NCBI GenBank assembly: GCA_003162255.1
Contig: PMMJ01000492.1
Span: 1 to 5,071 of the forward strand
Origin: Acidobacteriaceae bacterium
Lineage (GTDB): Bacteria > Acidobacteriota > Terriglobia > Terriglobales > Acidobacteriaceae
Length of the DNA stretch: 5,071 bases
Direction of reading: 5' to 3'
Shown here: in pieces, positions 1-5,071 of the stretch
Position numbering within the stretch: position 1 is the first letter of the stretch
Layout of the letters: every line of letters starts with the position of its first letter
Translations under genes and position numbers: made by a program
The notes under the pieces: model-generated
The model's database searches: none
Told to the model about the DNA's origin: nothing
What the model saw: only the letters and a program-made list of their open reading frames with translations

Positions 1-297
1 CGGGTCCGGCGCAACATGCCCGATCCGGTGCCGGTCATGATCGTCGGCCGCTTGGCTGTCCACAATGACTTTCAGGGGAGAAAGATCGGGCCCGCGCTGT
101 TGCGCGATGCGGTATTGCGTACGTTGCAAGCCGCGGAGATTGCCGGCATCCGCGCCATCCTGGTACACGCAATTTCAGAGCGGGCACGGCAGTTCTATGA
201 AGACTGCGGGTTCATTGCGTCTCCAATGGATCCCTTGACGTTGATGATCACTGTGGTGGAAGCTGTGAAGGCGTTCGTTGGCAAGGATGCCACCTAG
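1..297 (+). CDS. GNAT acetyltransferase, TacT-like toxin family (5' truncated)
   Basis: The frame is open from the first base, so the start lies upstream; 98 residues are visible and end at a TAG. Seen: the run RRNMPDPVPVMIVGRLAV, the acetyl-CoA-loop region QGRKIG (visible residues 25-30), the helix ALLRDAVLRTLQAAEIAGI, and FYEDCGF with Tyr66. These match the second half of GNAT N-acetyltransferases of the TacT/AtaT toxin type. Known of the family: about 160-175 residues, acetylation of the amino group of aminoacyl-tRNA, Tyr as catalytic acid, and pairing with an upstream DUF1778 ribbon-helix-helix antitoxin. About 65 residues are therefore missing. Odd: the usual Q-G-x-G-x-G loop has Lys28 in place of the middle glycine and Pro31 where Arg is common, which could weaken acetyl-CoA binding. 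The internal ATG at 16 is not a credible start because the family motif RRNMPDP spans it. The family call is firm; toxin activity is inference. Confidence 0.85.
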   Translation, partial: RVRRNMPDPVPVMIVGRLAVHNDFQGRKIGPALLRDAVLRTLQAAEIAGIRAILVHAISERARQFYEDCGFIASPMDPLTLMITVVEAVKAFVGKDAT

Positions 298-358
298 GTC
301 AAACGCTTCCAAGCTCAGCCGGGTAGTAAGTTGCGAAAAACTTAGGTTCCGTATCAAG

Positions 359-378
359 GGTATCGCTTTAGCGATACC
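359..378. repeat. Perfect 9-bp inverted repeat upstream of trpE
   Basis: The arms GGTATCGCT (359-367) and AGCGATACC (370-378) are exact reverse complements separated by TT. As RNA this would be a stem of 8-9 bp closing a TTTA-type loop. No T-run follows on either strand, so it is not a typical intrinsic terminator. It lies 66 nt before the trpE start codon and may overlap a weak promoter-like pair, TTGCGA (331-336) and TATCAA (352-357) with a short 15-nt spacer. An operator or leader hairpin for trpE is possible. The symmetry is certain; the function is inferred. Confidence 0.5.
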
Positions 379-397
379 GTAAGTCCTCGAAATCAGG

Positions 398-415
398 CAG
401 CCTCTTTAGGGGCTG
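398..415 (+). repeat. Second hairpin in the trpE upstream region
   Basis: CAGCCTC (398-404) can pair with GGGGCTG (409-415) across a TTTA loop, giving a 7-bp stem with one G-U pair. Its loop sequence is the same as in the hairpin 20 nt upstream. No U-tract follows, and no leader peptide with tandem Trp codons is visible, so a classical trp attenuator is not supported. It may be a 5' leader structure or chance. Confidence 0.3.
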
Positions 416-444
416 GCCGTCGAGATTCATGCGATGCTAGACAC

Positions 445-1968
445 ATGATCCGTCCCGACTACAAAGAGTTCCTGCGATTGTCGCGCGGAGCCACGCTGGT
501 TCCGGTGGCGAAGTCGATCGCCGCCGACCTGCTGACGCCGGTTTCCGCCTTCCTTGCCGTGGCTGACCAGGAGCCCGATGCCTTCCTGCTGGAGTCGGTC
601 GAAGGTGGCGAGAAGATTGGACGCTACACTTTTCTCGGCGTGCGTCCGTTTCTGCGCCTGGAGTCGCGCGGCGCCGAAATCAAGATCGAGCGTGGCCGAA
701 AAGTCGAGCGGCGCAAGGGAAATGTTTTCGAAGTGATCAAGGAACTGTTGCAGCAGCATCGTCCAGCCGCGATGGAAGGCCTGCCGCCGTTCACCGCCGG
801 CGCCGTCGGCTATTGCGCGTATGACATCGTGCGCCAACTCGAGAACATCGGCGAGCACGCTGTCGACGACCTCGACGTTCCCGATTGCGTGCTGATGTTT
901 TTCGACCGCGTCCTGGCCTTCGATCACCTGCGTCACCAGATCCACATCGTGGCCTCGGCGGACGTGACCCGCGAAACGCCCATAGTCGCCTACGAACGCG
1001 CCGTCAAGGACATCGAGCGCATAGAGAAAAAACTCGCCGCCGGATGGAAGCCGGCATACTGGGGCAGACCTGCCACCCAGTCAAGGCTGGCAAAGTCGAA
1101 GTTGAAGACGCACGCACGCACTTCGAAGCCAAAATTTCTGGAAAGCGTCCGCCGAGCCAAGGAGTACATCACCGCCGGAGACATCTTCCAGGTCGTGCTT
1201 TCGCAGCGCTGGGATTTCGAGCCCGGAGTAACTCCGCTCGACCTCTATCGTTCGCTGCGCACGGTGAATCCGTCGCCCTACATGTATTTCCTGCGCTTCG
1301 GGGGAGGCCGGAACGCAAGCAAGAAAAATTCCGGAGGAATGCACGTGCTCGGTTCGTCTCCAGAAATGCTGGTGCGTGCCGCCGGACGCAAGCTCGAATA
1401 CCGGCCGATTGCCGGCACGCATCCCCGTGGACGCGACGAAGCCGAAGACGCGGCGCTCGAACAGAAAATGCTCACCGACGAGAAAGAACGCGCCGAGCAC
1501 GTGATGCTGGTCGATCTAGGCCGCAACGACCTTGGCCGTGTAAGCGAGTATGGCTCGGTAAAAGTTCGCAATCTCATGTATGTGGAGCGCTACTCGCACG
1601 TGATGCACCTGGTCTCGGCGCTCGAAGGCCGCCTGCGTCCCGAACTCAATGCGATGGACGCCTTCGCAGCCTGCTTTCCCGCCGGAACGCTGAGCGGCGC
1701 CCCGAAAGTTCGTGCCATGCAGATCATCGAAGAGCTGGAGCCAACCCGCCGCGGCGTCTACGGCGGTTCCGTCCTCTACGCCGATTTCGCCGGCAATCTG
1801 GATTCGTGCATCGCCATTCGGACGCTGCTCATGCAAGGCAAGAAGGCATACCTGCAAGCGGGAGCCGGGATCGTAGCTGATTCCGATCCGCAGCGTGAGT
1901 TTGAAGAGTCGGAAAACAAGGCGCGAGCCGTGCTGCGCGCAGTGGAGATGGCCAGGGGAAGTGGGTAG
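445..1968 (+). CDS. trpE: Anthranilate synthase component I
   Basis: Catalyses chorismate + ammonia/glutamine to anthranilate, the first committed step of tryptophan synthesis, normally in complex with the TrpG amidotransferase; cytoplasmic. The 507-residue length is normal. Seen: MIRPDYKEF start typical of the family; tryptophan-site LLES (48-51) and NPSPYMYF (275-282), both intact, so feedback inhibition by Trp is expected; GDIFQVVLSQRW (245-256); GSSPEMLVR (303-311); RPIAGTHPRG (320-329); EHVMLVDLGRNDLG (351-364); GTLSGAPKVRAM (414-425); and the C-terminal EFEESENKA (485-493) with metal-site acidic residues. The start ATG at 445 is chosen by homology, since no clear Shine-Dalgarno precedes it. 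Odd: a basic linker (about 201-230) and a Gly/Asn/Lys-rich insertion (about 286-299) between FLRF and VLGSSPE. No trpG follows in the window, so the glutaminase subunit must be encoded elsewhere. The paralogue pabB is less likely given the LLES/PSPYM pair and the TrpE-like N-terminus. Confidence 0.96.
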   Translation: MIRPDYKEFLRLSRGATLVPVAKSIAADLLTPVSAFLAVADQEPDAFLLESVEGGEKIGRYTFLGVRPFLRLESRGAEIKIERGRKVERRKGNVFEVIKELLQQHRPAAMEGLPPFTAGAVGYCAYDIVRQLENIGEHAVDDLDVPDCVLMFFDRVLAFDHLRHQIHIVASADVTRETPIVAYERAVKDIERIEKKLAAGWKPAYWGRPATQSRLAKSKLKTHARTSKPKFLESVRRAKEYITAGDIFQVVLSQRWDFEPGVTPLDLYRSLRTVNPSPYMYFLRFGGGRNASKKNSGGMHVLGSSPEMLVRAAGRKLEYRPIAGTHPRGRDEAEDAALEQKMLTDEKERAEHVMLVDLGRNDLGRVSEYGSVKVRNLMYVERYSHVMHLVSALEGRLRPELNAMDAFAACFPAGTLSGAPKVRAMQIIEELEPTRRGVYGGSVLYADFAGNLDSCIAIRTLLMQGKKAYLQAGAGIVADSDPQREFEESENKARAVLRAVEMARGSG

Positions 1969-2256
1969 GACTTGATCTTCGATCGTGAGCGAAATCGCTG
2001 ATTTCATCAGTTATGATGATCGGCGCGCTAAGTCAGGCGACGAAGTCGGCTAGCAAACGTGATGACACAGCGCTCGTCAGTGTCTGCCCTCGTGGAGTGC
2101 CCGTTTGCCGCCAAAAGTACACGATGGAACCCAGGCTCTGCGGCGCCCGATGTGCTTCCGCAAGCATCGATTCAACAAGTTGCGCGTCGCCGCCGACGGC
2201 CACTCAAGTGCACCAATTAGATTAGAGTGAGCATTCCTTCTCCTCTTTCAGGTTCC

Positions 2257-2266
2257 CTGAGCTCAG
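2257..2266. promoter_or_regulatory. 10-bp perfect palindrome upstream of the STAS gene
   Basis: CTGAGCTCAG is a perfect 10-bp palindrome, 66 nt before the STAS gene start, and overlaps a second small hairpin TCAGG-TTC-CCTGA (2248-2260). The position would suit an operator or a 5' leader structure, but a palindrome of this size can occur by chance and no promoter hexamers can be confidently placed beside it. Confidence 0.2.
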
Positions 2267-2316
2267 TCAGCCCATCTGAAGTTGTCCCTCTTAGTCATGG
2301 TCTTGGTCTTGCGATG

Positions 2317-2324
2317 AAGGAGGA
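2317..2324 (+). promoter_or_regulatory. Strong Shine-Dalgarno site for the STAS gene
   Basis: AAGGAGGA is a near-complete complement of the 16S rRNA 3' end and lies 8 nt before the ATG at 2333. It fixes that start and is the best ribosome binding site in the window, suggesting efficient translation. Confidence 0.85.
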
Positions 2325-2332
2325 ACTGCGTT

Positions 2333-2803
2333 ATGACACTAGTGACGACGGACTTCCGAGTTAAGTTCGACCAAATGGGCAAAATCTCGCTGATGCGAGT
2401 CGAGGGGCAGCTCACGGATGAATCGCTGCCGGAGCTTTATGAGGTGAGTCGACGATATTCGGACGCGATCGATGCCCGCGTGAGCATTGTGGACTTGTCG
2501 TCTGTTAGCGAGTTTGACGTATCCAGCCAATCTATCTGGAAACTGGCACGTCAGAAACCGGGCAGCGTCGACCCGACGCGCGGTTGCTTTATTGTCGCCC
2601 CGGAAGGATATGCATTTGGTCTATGTCGCATGTTCCAGATTCTAGGGGAGGCTGCACGGCCACGACTGCAAATCGTACGCACCATGGGCGAGGCGTTCGC
2701 GGAAATCGGCATTCGATCCCCATGGCCCAACTCAGAGCGGGATAAGAGCGGCACAATCACGTTGCAACAAGCCAGAGCAGCGTTACAAACCGCCATTCTC
2801 TGA
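2333..2803 (+). CDS. Small STAS-domain-like protein (anti-anti-sigma type)
   Basis: A 156-residue soluble protein with no signal peptide or membrane segment. Seen: a first strand ISLMRVEGQL (18-27), a helix DESLPELYEVSRRY (29-42), then SIVDLSSVSEFDVSSQSI (51-68), which matches the STAS core pattern of a hydrophobic strand, DLS, and a D-x-S-S motif where SpoIIAA-type proteins carry the phosphorylated serine (here Ser64/Ser65). A further strand CFIVAP (85-90), a helix around RMFQILGE (99-106), and RLQIVRTMGEAFAEIGI (111-127) resemble the final strand and helix of SpoIIAA-like folds. A 29-residue tail (128-156) follows. Known of the family: STAS proteins bind anti-sigma kinases or other partners under serine phosphorylation control. 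No kinase, phosphatase or sigma factor is nearby, so the partner is unknown. The motif reads DVSSQ rather than the usual DSSG. The protein is likely a single-gene unit with its own Shine-Dalgarno. It is a conserved-hypothetical-type gene; the fold assignment is moderate. Confidence 0.7.
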   Translation: MTLVTTDFRVKFDQMGKISLMRVEGQLTDESLPELYEVSRRYSDAIDARVSIVDLSSVSEFDVSSQSIWKLARQKPGSVDPTRGCFIVAPEGYAFGLCRMFQILGEAARPRLQIVRTMGEAFAEIGIRSPWPNSERDKSGTITLQQARAALQTAIL

Positions 2804-2830
2804 TTCTTGCCCGTTAAGCTTAGTCAGAAC

Positions 2831-3079
2831 TTATGCTGCCGCTTCCCCTTGCATGGCTTTTGTGAAACTCATTATTGCCTGCGTCAGCTGTGCATCGACT
2901 TCGTCCGCAATCTTCATGACGTCGGGCAATTGCAAAAAAATTCCCAACATCGGCTTCAGCTGTGTGAGCTCTCAGGCGGCGCGGCAATCCAGAACAGGGT
3001 GACATACCTGGTGAACTTCGGAGAATCTGGCAAGAACTTCATCGAAATAGGCAAGACGCTTAAGGTTCAGGAAATTATG
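2831..3079 (-). pseudogene. Probable remnant of a minus-strand gene, broken by an in-frame TGA
   Basis: On the minus strand one frame reads protein-like on both sides of a TGA (2972-2974). The upstream part includes FLNLKRLAYFDEVLARFSEV (about 3014-3073). The downstream part runs ELTQLKPMLGIFLQLPDVMK and continues with IADEVDAQLTQAIMSFTKAM, then QGEAAA and a TAA at 2831-2833. The second half is an amphipathic, helix-rich, charged sequence very like a genuine C-terminus. Frame agreement across the stop suggests a nonsense mutation; a shift between two frames is also possible, because another frame gives YVTLFWIAAPPE at about 2972-3007. No ATG with a ribosome binding site opens the upstream part. 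An ATG at 2948-2950 would give a 39-residue ORF, also without one. I do not recognise the family. It converges with the STAS gene. Confidence 0.35.
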
Positions 3080-3123
3080 CTTAGGCTTGCGGTGCTTTTG
3101 AGGCAGACGGAATTTCGCGGTAT

Positions 3124-3129
3124 AGGAGA
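3124..3129 (+). promoter_or_regulatory. Shine-Dalgarno site fixing the aldo-keto reductase start
   Basis: AGGAGA lies 4 nt before the ATG at 3134 (AGGAG, 5 nt). The frame stays open 109 codons further upstream to an ATG at 2807, but that extension is Cys-rich, unlike any aldo-keto reductase, and lies opposite the minus-strand remnant. This site together with the family-typical MQKRKLGKSNLEVSALGLG start decides for 3134. Confidence 0.8.
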
Positions 3130-3133
3130 AACA

Positions 3134-4132
3134 ATGCAAAAACGCAAACTTGGAAAAAGCAATTTGGAAGTCTCGGCTCTCGGCCTCGGCTGCATGGGAA
3201 TGAGCTTTTCCTACGGTCCTCCCAAAGACAAACAGGAGATGACCTCACTTCTCCATGCCGCCGTGGAACGTGGCATCACATTCTTTGATACCGCCGAAGT
3301 CTACGGCCCGTTCACGAACGAAGAACTCGTGGGCGAAGCGCTCGCTCCGTTCCGCGGGAAGGTCGTGATCGCCACCAAGTTTGGATTCGATCTGAGTGGC
3401 AGCGATCATCGGCCGGGAGCGGCGGGTCTGAATAGCCGGCCCGAGCACATCAAGGAGGCTGTCGAAGGCTCGCTCAAGCGGCTCAAGGTCGAGACCATCG
3501 ACCTGCTCTATCAGCACCGGGTCGACCCGAACGTGCCGATTGAAGACGTCGCCGGGGCGGTGAAGGGACTGATTCATGCAGGCAAGGTCAAGCACTTCGG
3601 GCTTTCTGAGGCCGGCGCAAAGACAATTCGTCGCGCACATGCTGTCCAGCCGATCACCGCTCTTCAGAGCGAATATTCGCTGTGGACAAGAACTCCAGAG
3701 AAGGAAGTGATACCAACCCTCGAGGAGCTCGGGATCGGTTTCGTACCGTATAGCCCTCTGGGCAAGGGATTCCTGACGGGAGCGATGAACGAAAGCACGA
3801 AATTTGAGAGTACCGACTTCCGCAGTACTCTCCCTCGCTTTACGCCAGAGGCTCTCAAGGCGAACCATGAGCTGATTGACCTGCTCGGCGGCATTGCGAA
3901 GCGGAAGAAAGCGACTCCTGCTCAGATCGCGCTCGCCTGGCTGCTCGCGCAAAAGCCATGGATAGCTCCGATCCCAGGCACGACGAAACTAAACCGCTTG
4001 GAAGAGAACATCGGAGCGGCGGCCGTCGAGTTAACCGCCGATGACCTCCGCGATATCGATAGCGCGGCCTCAAAGATCAAAGTGGAAGGCGCTCGATATC
4101 CGGAAAAACTCGAGAAGATGACCGGTCTCTGA
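3134..4132 (+). CDS. Aldo-keto reductase
   Basis: NAD(P)H-dependent reductase of the aldo-keto reductase superfamily, 332 residues, the usual size for a (beta/alpha)8 barrel; cytoplasmic. Seen: N-terminal RKLGKSNLEVSALGLGCMGM (4-23); catalytic tetrad Asp52 and Tyr57 in FFDTAEVYGP (50-59), Lys82 in ATKFGF, and His128 in LLYQHRVD; the cofactor-binding loop YSPLGKGFLTG (206-216); and the C-terminal phosphate-binding motif PGTTKLNRLEEN (281-292) with Lys285 and Arg288 placed for the 2'-phosphate of NADPH. The pattern is closest to the YakC/Tas-like (AKR13-type) group. The substrate cannot be read from sequence; members reduce aldehydes, ketones or pyridoxal-like compounds. The gene sits 11 nt before a zinc alcohol dehydrogenase, so the two form an operon, commonly linked with carbonyl stress. 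No neighbouring regulator is visible. Confidence 0.93.
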   Translation: MQKRKLGKSNLEVSALGLGCMGMSFSYGPPKDKQEMTSLLHAAVERGITFFDTAEVYGPFTNEELVGEALAPFRGKVVIATKFGFDLSGSDHRPGAAGLNSRPEHIKEAVEGSLKRLKVETIDLLYQHRVDPNVPIEDVAGAVKGLIHAGKVKHFGLSEAGAKTIRRAHAVQPITALQSEYSLWTRTPEKEVIPTLEELGIGFVPYSPLGKGFLTGAMNESTKFESTDFRSTLPRFTPEALKANHELIDLLGGIAKRKKATPAQIALAWLLAQKPWIAPIPGTTKLNRLEENIGAAAVELTADDLRDIDSAASKIKVEGARYPEKLEKMTGL

Positions 4133-4136
4133 AAGG
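4132..4136 (+). promoter_or_regulatory. Weak Shine-Dalgarno for the alcohol dehydrogenase, overlapping the upstream stop
   Basis: AAAGG begins on the last base of the reductase TGA and ends 7 nt before the ATG at 4144. The tight spacing points to translation of both genes from one transcript. Confidence 0.55.
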
Positions 4137-4143
4137 TAAGTGC

Positions 4144-5071
4144 ATGTACAACGCGAAAGCTTATTCGGCTGCTAGTGCGACATCGCCGCTGGCCTCGGCC
4201 ACGATTACGCGGCGCGATCCAACCGAACACGACGTTCAGATTGAAATCCTGTTCTGCGGCATCTGCCACTCTGACCTCCATTCGGTCCGCAACGAGTGGA
4301 GCGAGTTCATGCCCACTGTCTACCCGATTGTCCCCGGCCATGAGATCGTCGGCCGCGTCACCAAGGTTGGCTCGGCAGTCACCAAGTTCAAGCTTGGCGA
4401 CCTCGCCGCCGTCGGCTGCCTGGTCGACTCGGACCGCACCTGCCCCCGGTGCAAAGCGGGGCTGGAGCAGTTCTGCCCAAACCTGACGCTGACCTTCAAC
4501 TTCCCCGACAAGCATCTCGGAGGCGTGACCTACGGCGGCTATTCCGATAGCGTTGTCGTCGATGAACACTTCGTGTTGCGCGTCCCCTCCGACCTTGATC
4601 TCGCCGGAGCCGCGCCGCTGCTCTGCGCTGGCATCACAACCTATTCGCCCATGCGCCACTGGGGCATCACTAAAGGCAAGAAGGTTGGCGTGGTCGGTCT
4701 CGGCGGACTGGGTCACATGGGCGTGAAGTTTGCACATGCGCTCGGAGCCCACGTCGTGGTTTTCACCACCTCGCCCAACAAGAAGGAGGACGCTCTCCGC
4801 CTCGGCGCGGACGAGGTCGTCGTTTCCCGCAATGCGAACGAGATGCAGAAGCACACAAGCAGCTTCGATTTCATCCTCGACGCAGTCTCCGCCGAGCACG
4901 ATCTCAATGCCTATCTCAACCTGCTCGGGCTCGACGGCAACCTTACCCTTGTCGGCGCACCCGCGAAACCGCTGGGTGTCTCTGCGTTCAGCCTGATCAT
5001 GGCCCGCCGCAATCTCTCCGGCTCTAACATCGGCGGTATCCCCGAAACCCAGGAGATGCTCGACTTCTGCG
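4144..5071 (+). CDS. Zinc-dependent NAD(P) alcohol dehydrogenase, YahK/CAD type (3' truncated)
   Basis: Reversible reduction of aldehydes to alcohols, probably NADPH-dependent; cytoplasmic medium-chain dehydrogenase. 309 residues are visible of a usual 345-350, and the frame is open to the window end. Seen: catalytic zinc site CGICHSD (38-44, ligand Cys41), GHE (His66-Glu67) and Cys161 in LLCAGITTYSP; structural-zinc loop with Cys100, Cys103 and Cys111; Rossmann motif GLGGLGHMGVKFA (185-197); and TTSPNKKEDA (208-217), whose Ser/Lys residues fit NADP 2'-phosphate binding. Odd: the first structural-zinc cysteine of the usual C-x2-C-x2-C-x7-C pattern is Asp97 here. Some family members use an acidic residue at this place, so the site may still bind zinc. 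The ATG at 4144 gives the family-typical N-terminus with short upstream spacing. Closest known types are E. coli YahK and cinnamyl-alcohol dehydrogenase-like enzymes; the natural substrate is unknown. Confidence 0.93.
   Translation, partial: MYNAKAYSAASATSPLASATITRRDPTEHDVQIEILFCGICHSDLHSVRNEWSEFMPTVYPIVPGHEIVGRVTKVGSAVTKFKLGDLAAVGCLVDSDRTCPRCKAGLEQFCPNLTLTFNFPDKHLGGVTYGGYSDSVVVDEHFVLRVPSDLDLAGAAPLLCAGITTYSPMRHWGITKGKKVGVVGLGGLGHMGVKFAHALGAHVVVFTTSPNKKEDALRLGADEVVVSRNANEMQKHTSSFDFILDAVSAEHDLNAYLNLLGLDGNLTLVGAPAKPLGVSAFSLIMARRNLSGSNIGGIPETQEMLDFC

Larger units (their letters stand above)
1969..2332. other. Intergenic region between trpE and the STAS gene, no convincing gene
   Basis: This 364-bp stretch holds one 70-codon open frame (2013-2225, plus), rich in Cys, Ser, Ala and Arg, with no Shine-Dalgarno and no recognisable domain; I do not accept it as a gene. 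The minus strand gives only short frames without a recognisable family. Small inverted repeats occur just after trpE (CTGAT/ATCAG, CATCA/TGATG around 2000) but none has a T-tract, so no intrinsic terminator for trpE is visible. The end of the region carries a palindrome and the ribosome binding site of the next gene, listed separately. It may contain decayed coding sequence. Confidence 0.5.

Noticed and set aside
359..378. Intrinsic terminator for the GNAT gene
   Set aside because: The hairpin is good but no T-tract follows it on either strand.
434..448. Tiny upstream ORF (MLDT) whose TGA overlaps the trpE ATG as ATGA
   Set aside because: Four codons, no ribosome binding site and no Trp codons; most likely chance.
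885..1880. 331-codon plus-strand frame inside trpE
   Set aside because: Arg-rich, low-complexity translation typical of an out-of-frame reading of a GC-rich gene, overlapping intact trpE motifs.
2013..2225. 70-codon plus-strand frame after trpE
   Set aside because: No ribosome binding site, Cys/Ser/Ala-rich composition and no recognisable motif.
2972..2974. In-frame TGA on the minus strand read as selenocysteine
   Set aside because: No redox motif surrounds it and the reading frame has no proper start; gene decay is simpler.
2807..3133. 109-codon N-terminal extension of the aldo-keto reductase frame
   Set aside because: It is Cys-rich, does not resemble the family, and the ATG at 3134 has a Shine-Dalgarno and the family-typical N-terminus.
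3922..4899. Long minus-strand open frame (325 codons) opposite the reductase and dehydrogenase
   Set aside because: It lies antisense to two genes with complete catalytic motifs and shows no domain; long antisense frames are common in GC-rich genes.

Overview
The window is bacterial chromosomal DNA of moderately high GC, with every recognisable gene on the plus strand. The TrpE N-terminus, the small STAS-type protein and the aldo-keto reductase/zinc alcohol dehydrogenase pair resemble what I remember from soil Acidobacteriota. That assignment is a recollection of family resemblance, not a search result, and a soil proteobacterium cannot be excluded.

Layout. (1) Positions 1-297 hold the C-terminal part of a GNAT acetyltransferase that resembles TacT-type toxins. 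Its 5' end, and any DUF1778-type antitoxin, lie before the window. (2) Positions 298-444 are a spacer with a perfect 9-bp inverted repeat (359-378) and a second hairpin (398-415), just ahead of trpE. (3) Positions 445-1968 are a complete trpE, anthranilate synthase component I, with catalytic and tryptophan-feedback motifs intact. No trpG or other trp gene follows it in the window. (4) Positions 1969-2332 have no convincing gene; a 10-bp palindrome and a strong ribosome binding site precede the next gene. (5) Positions 2333-2803 encode a 156-residue single-domain STAS-like (anti-anti-sigma-type) protein with no visible partner kinase or sigma factor. (6) Positions 2804-3133 lack an intact gene, but the minus strand carries a protein-like stretch broken by an in-frame TGA, probably a decayed gene end. 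(7) Positions 3134-4132 and 4144-5071 encode an aldo-keto reductase and a zinc-dependent alcohol dehydrogenase of the YahK/CAD group. They are 11 nt apart and almost certainly co-transcribed; the second gene runs off the window.

How the parts work together. TrpE commits chorismate to tryptophan synthesis. The AKR/ADH pair probably reduces aldehydes or ketones with NADPH, a common carbonyl-detoxification arrangement, though no substrate can be named from sequence. The STAS protein and GNAT fragment look like unrelated single genes. I see no rRNA, tRNA, CRISPR array, insertion sequence or phage gene, and nothing that amounts to a new multi-gene system. The items most worth a second look are the trpE upstream inverted repeats, the minus-strand gene remnant and the altered acetyl-CoA loop of the GNAT protein.
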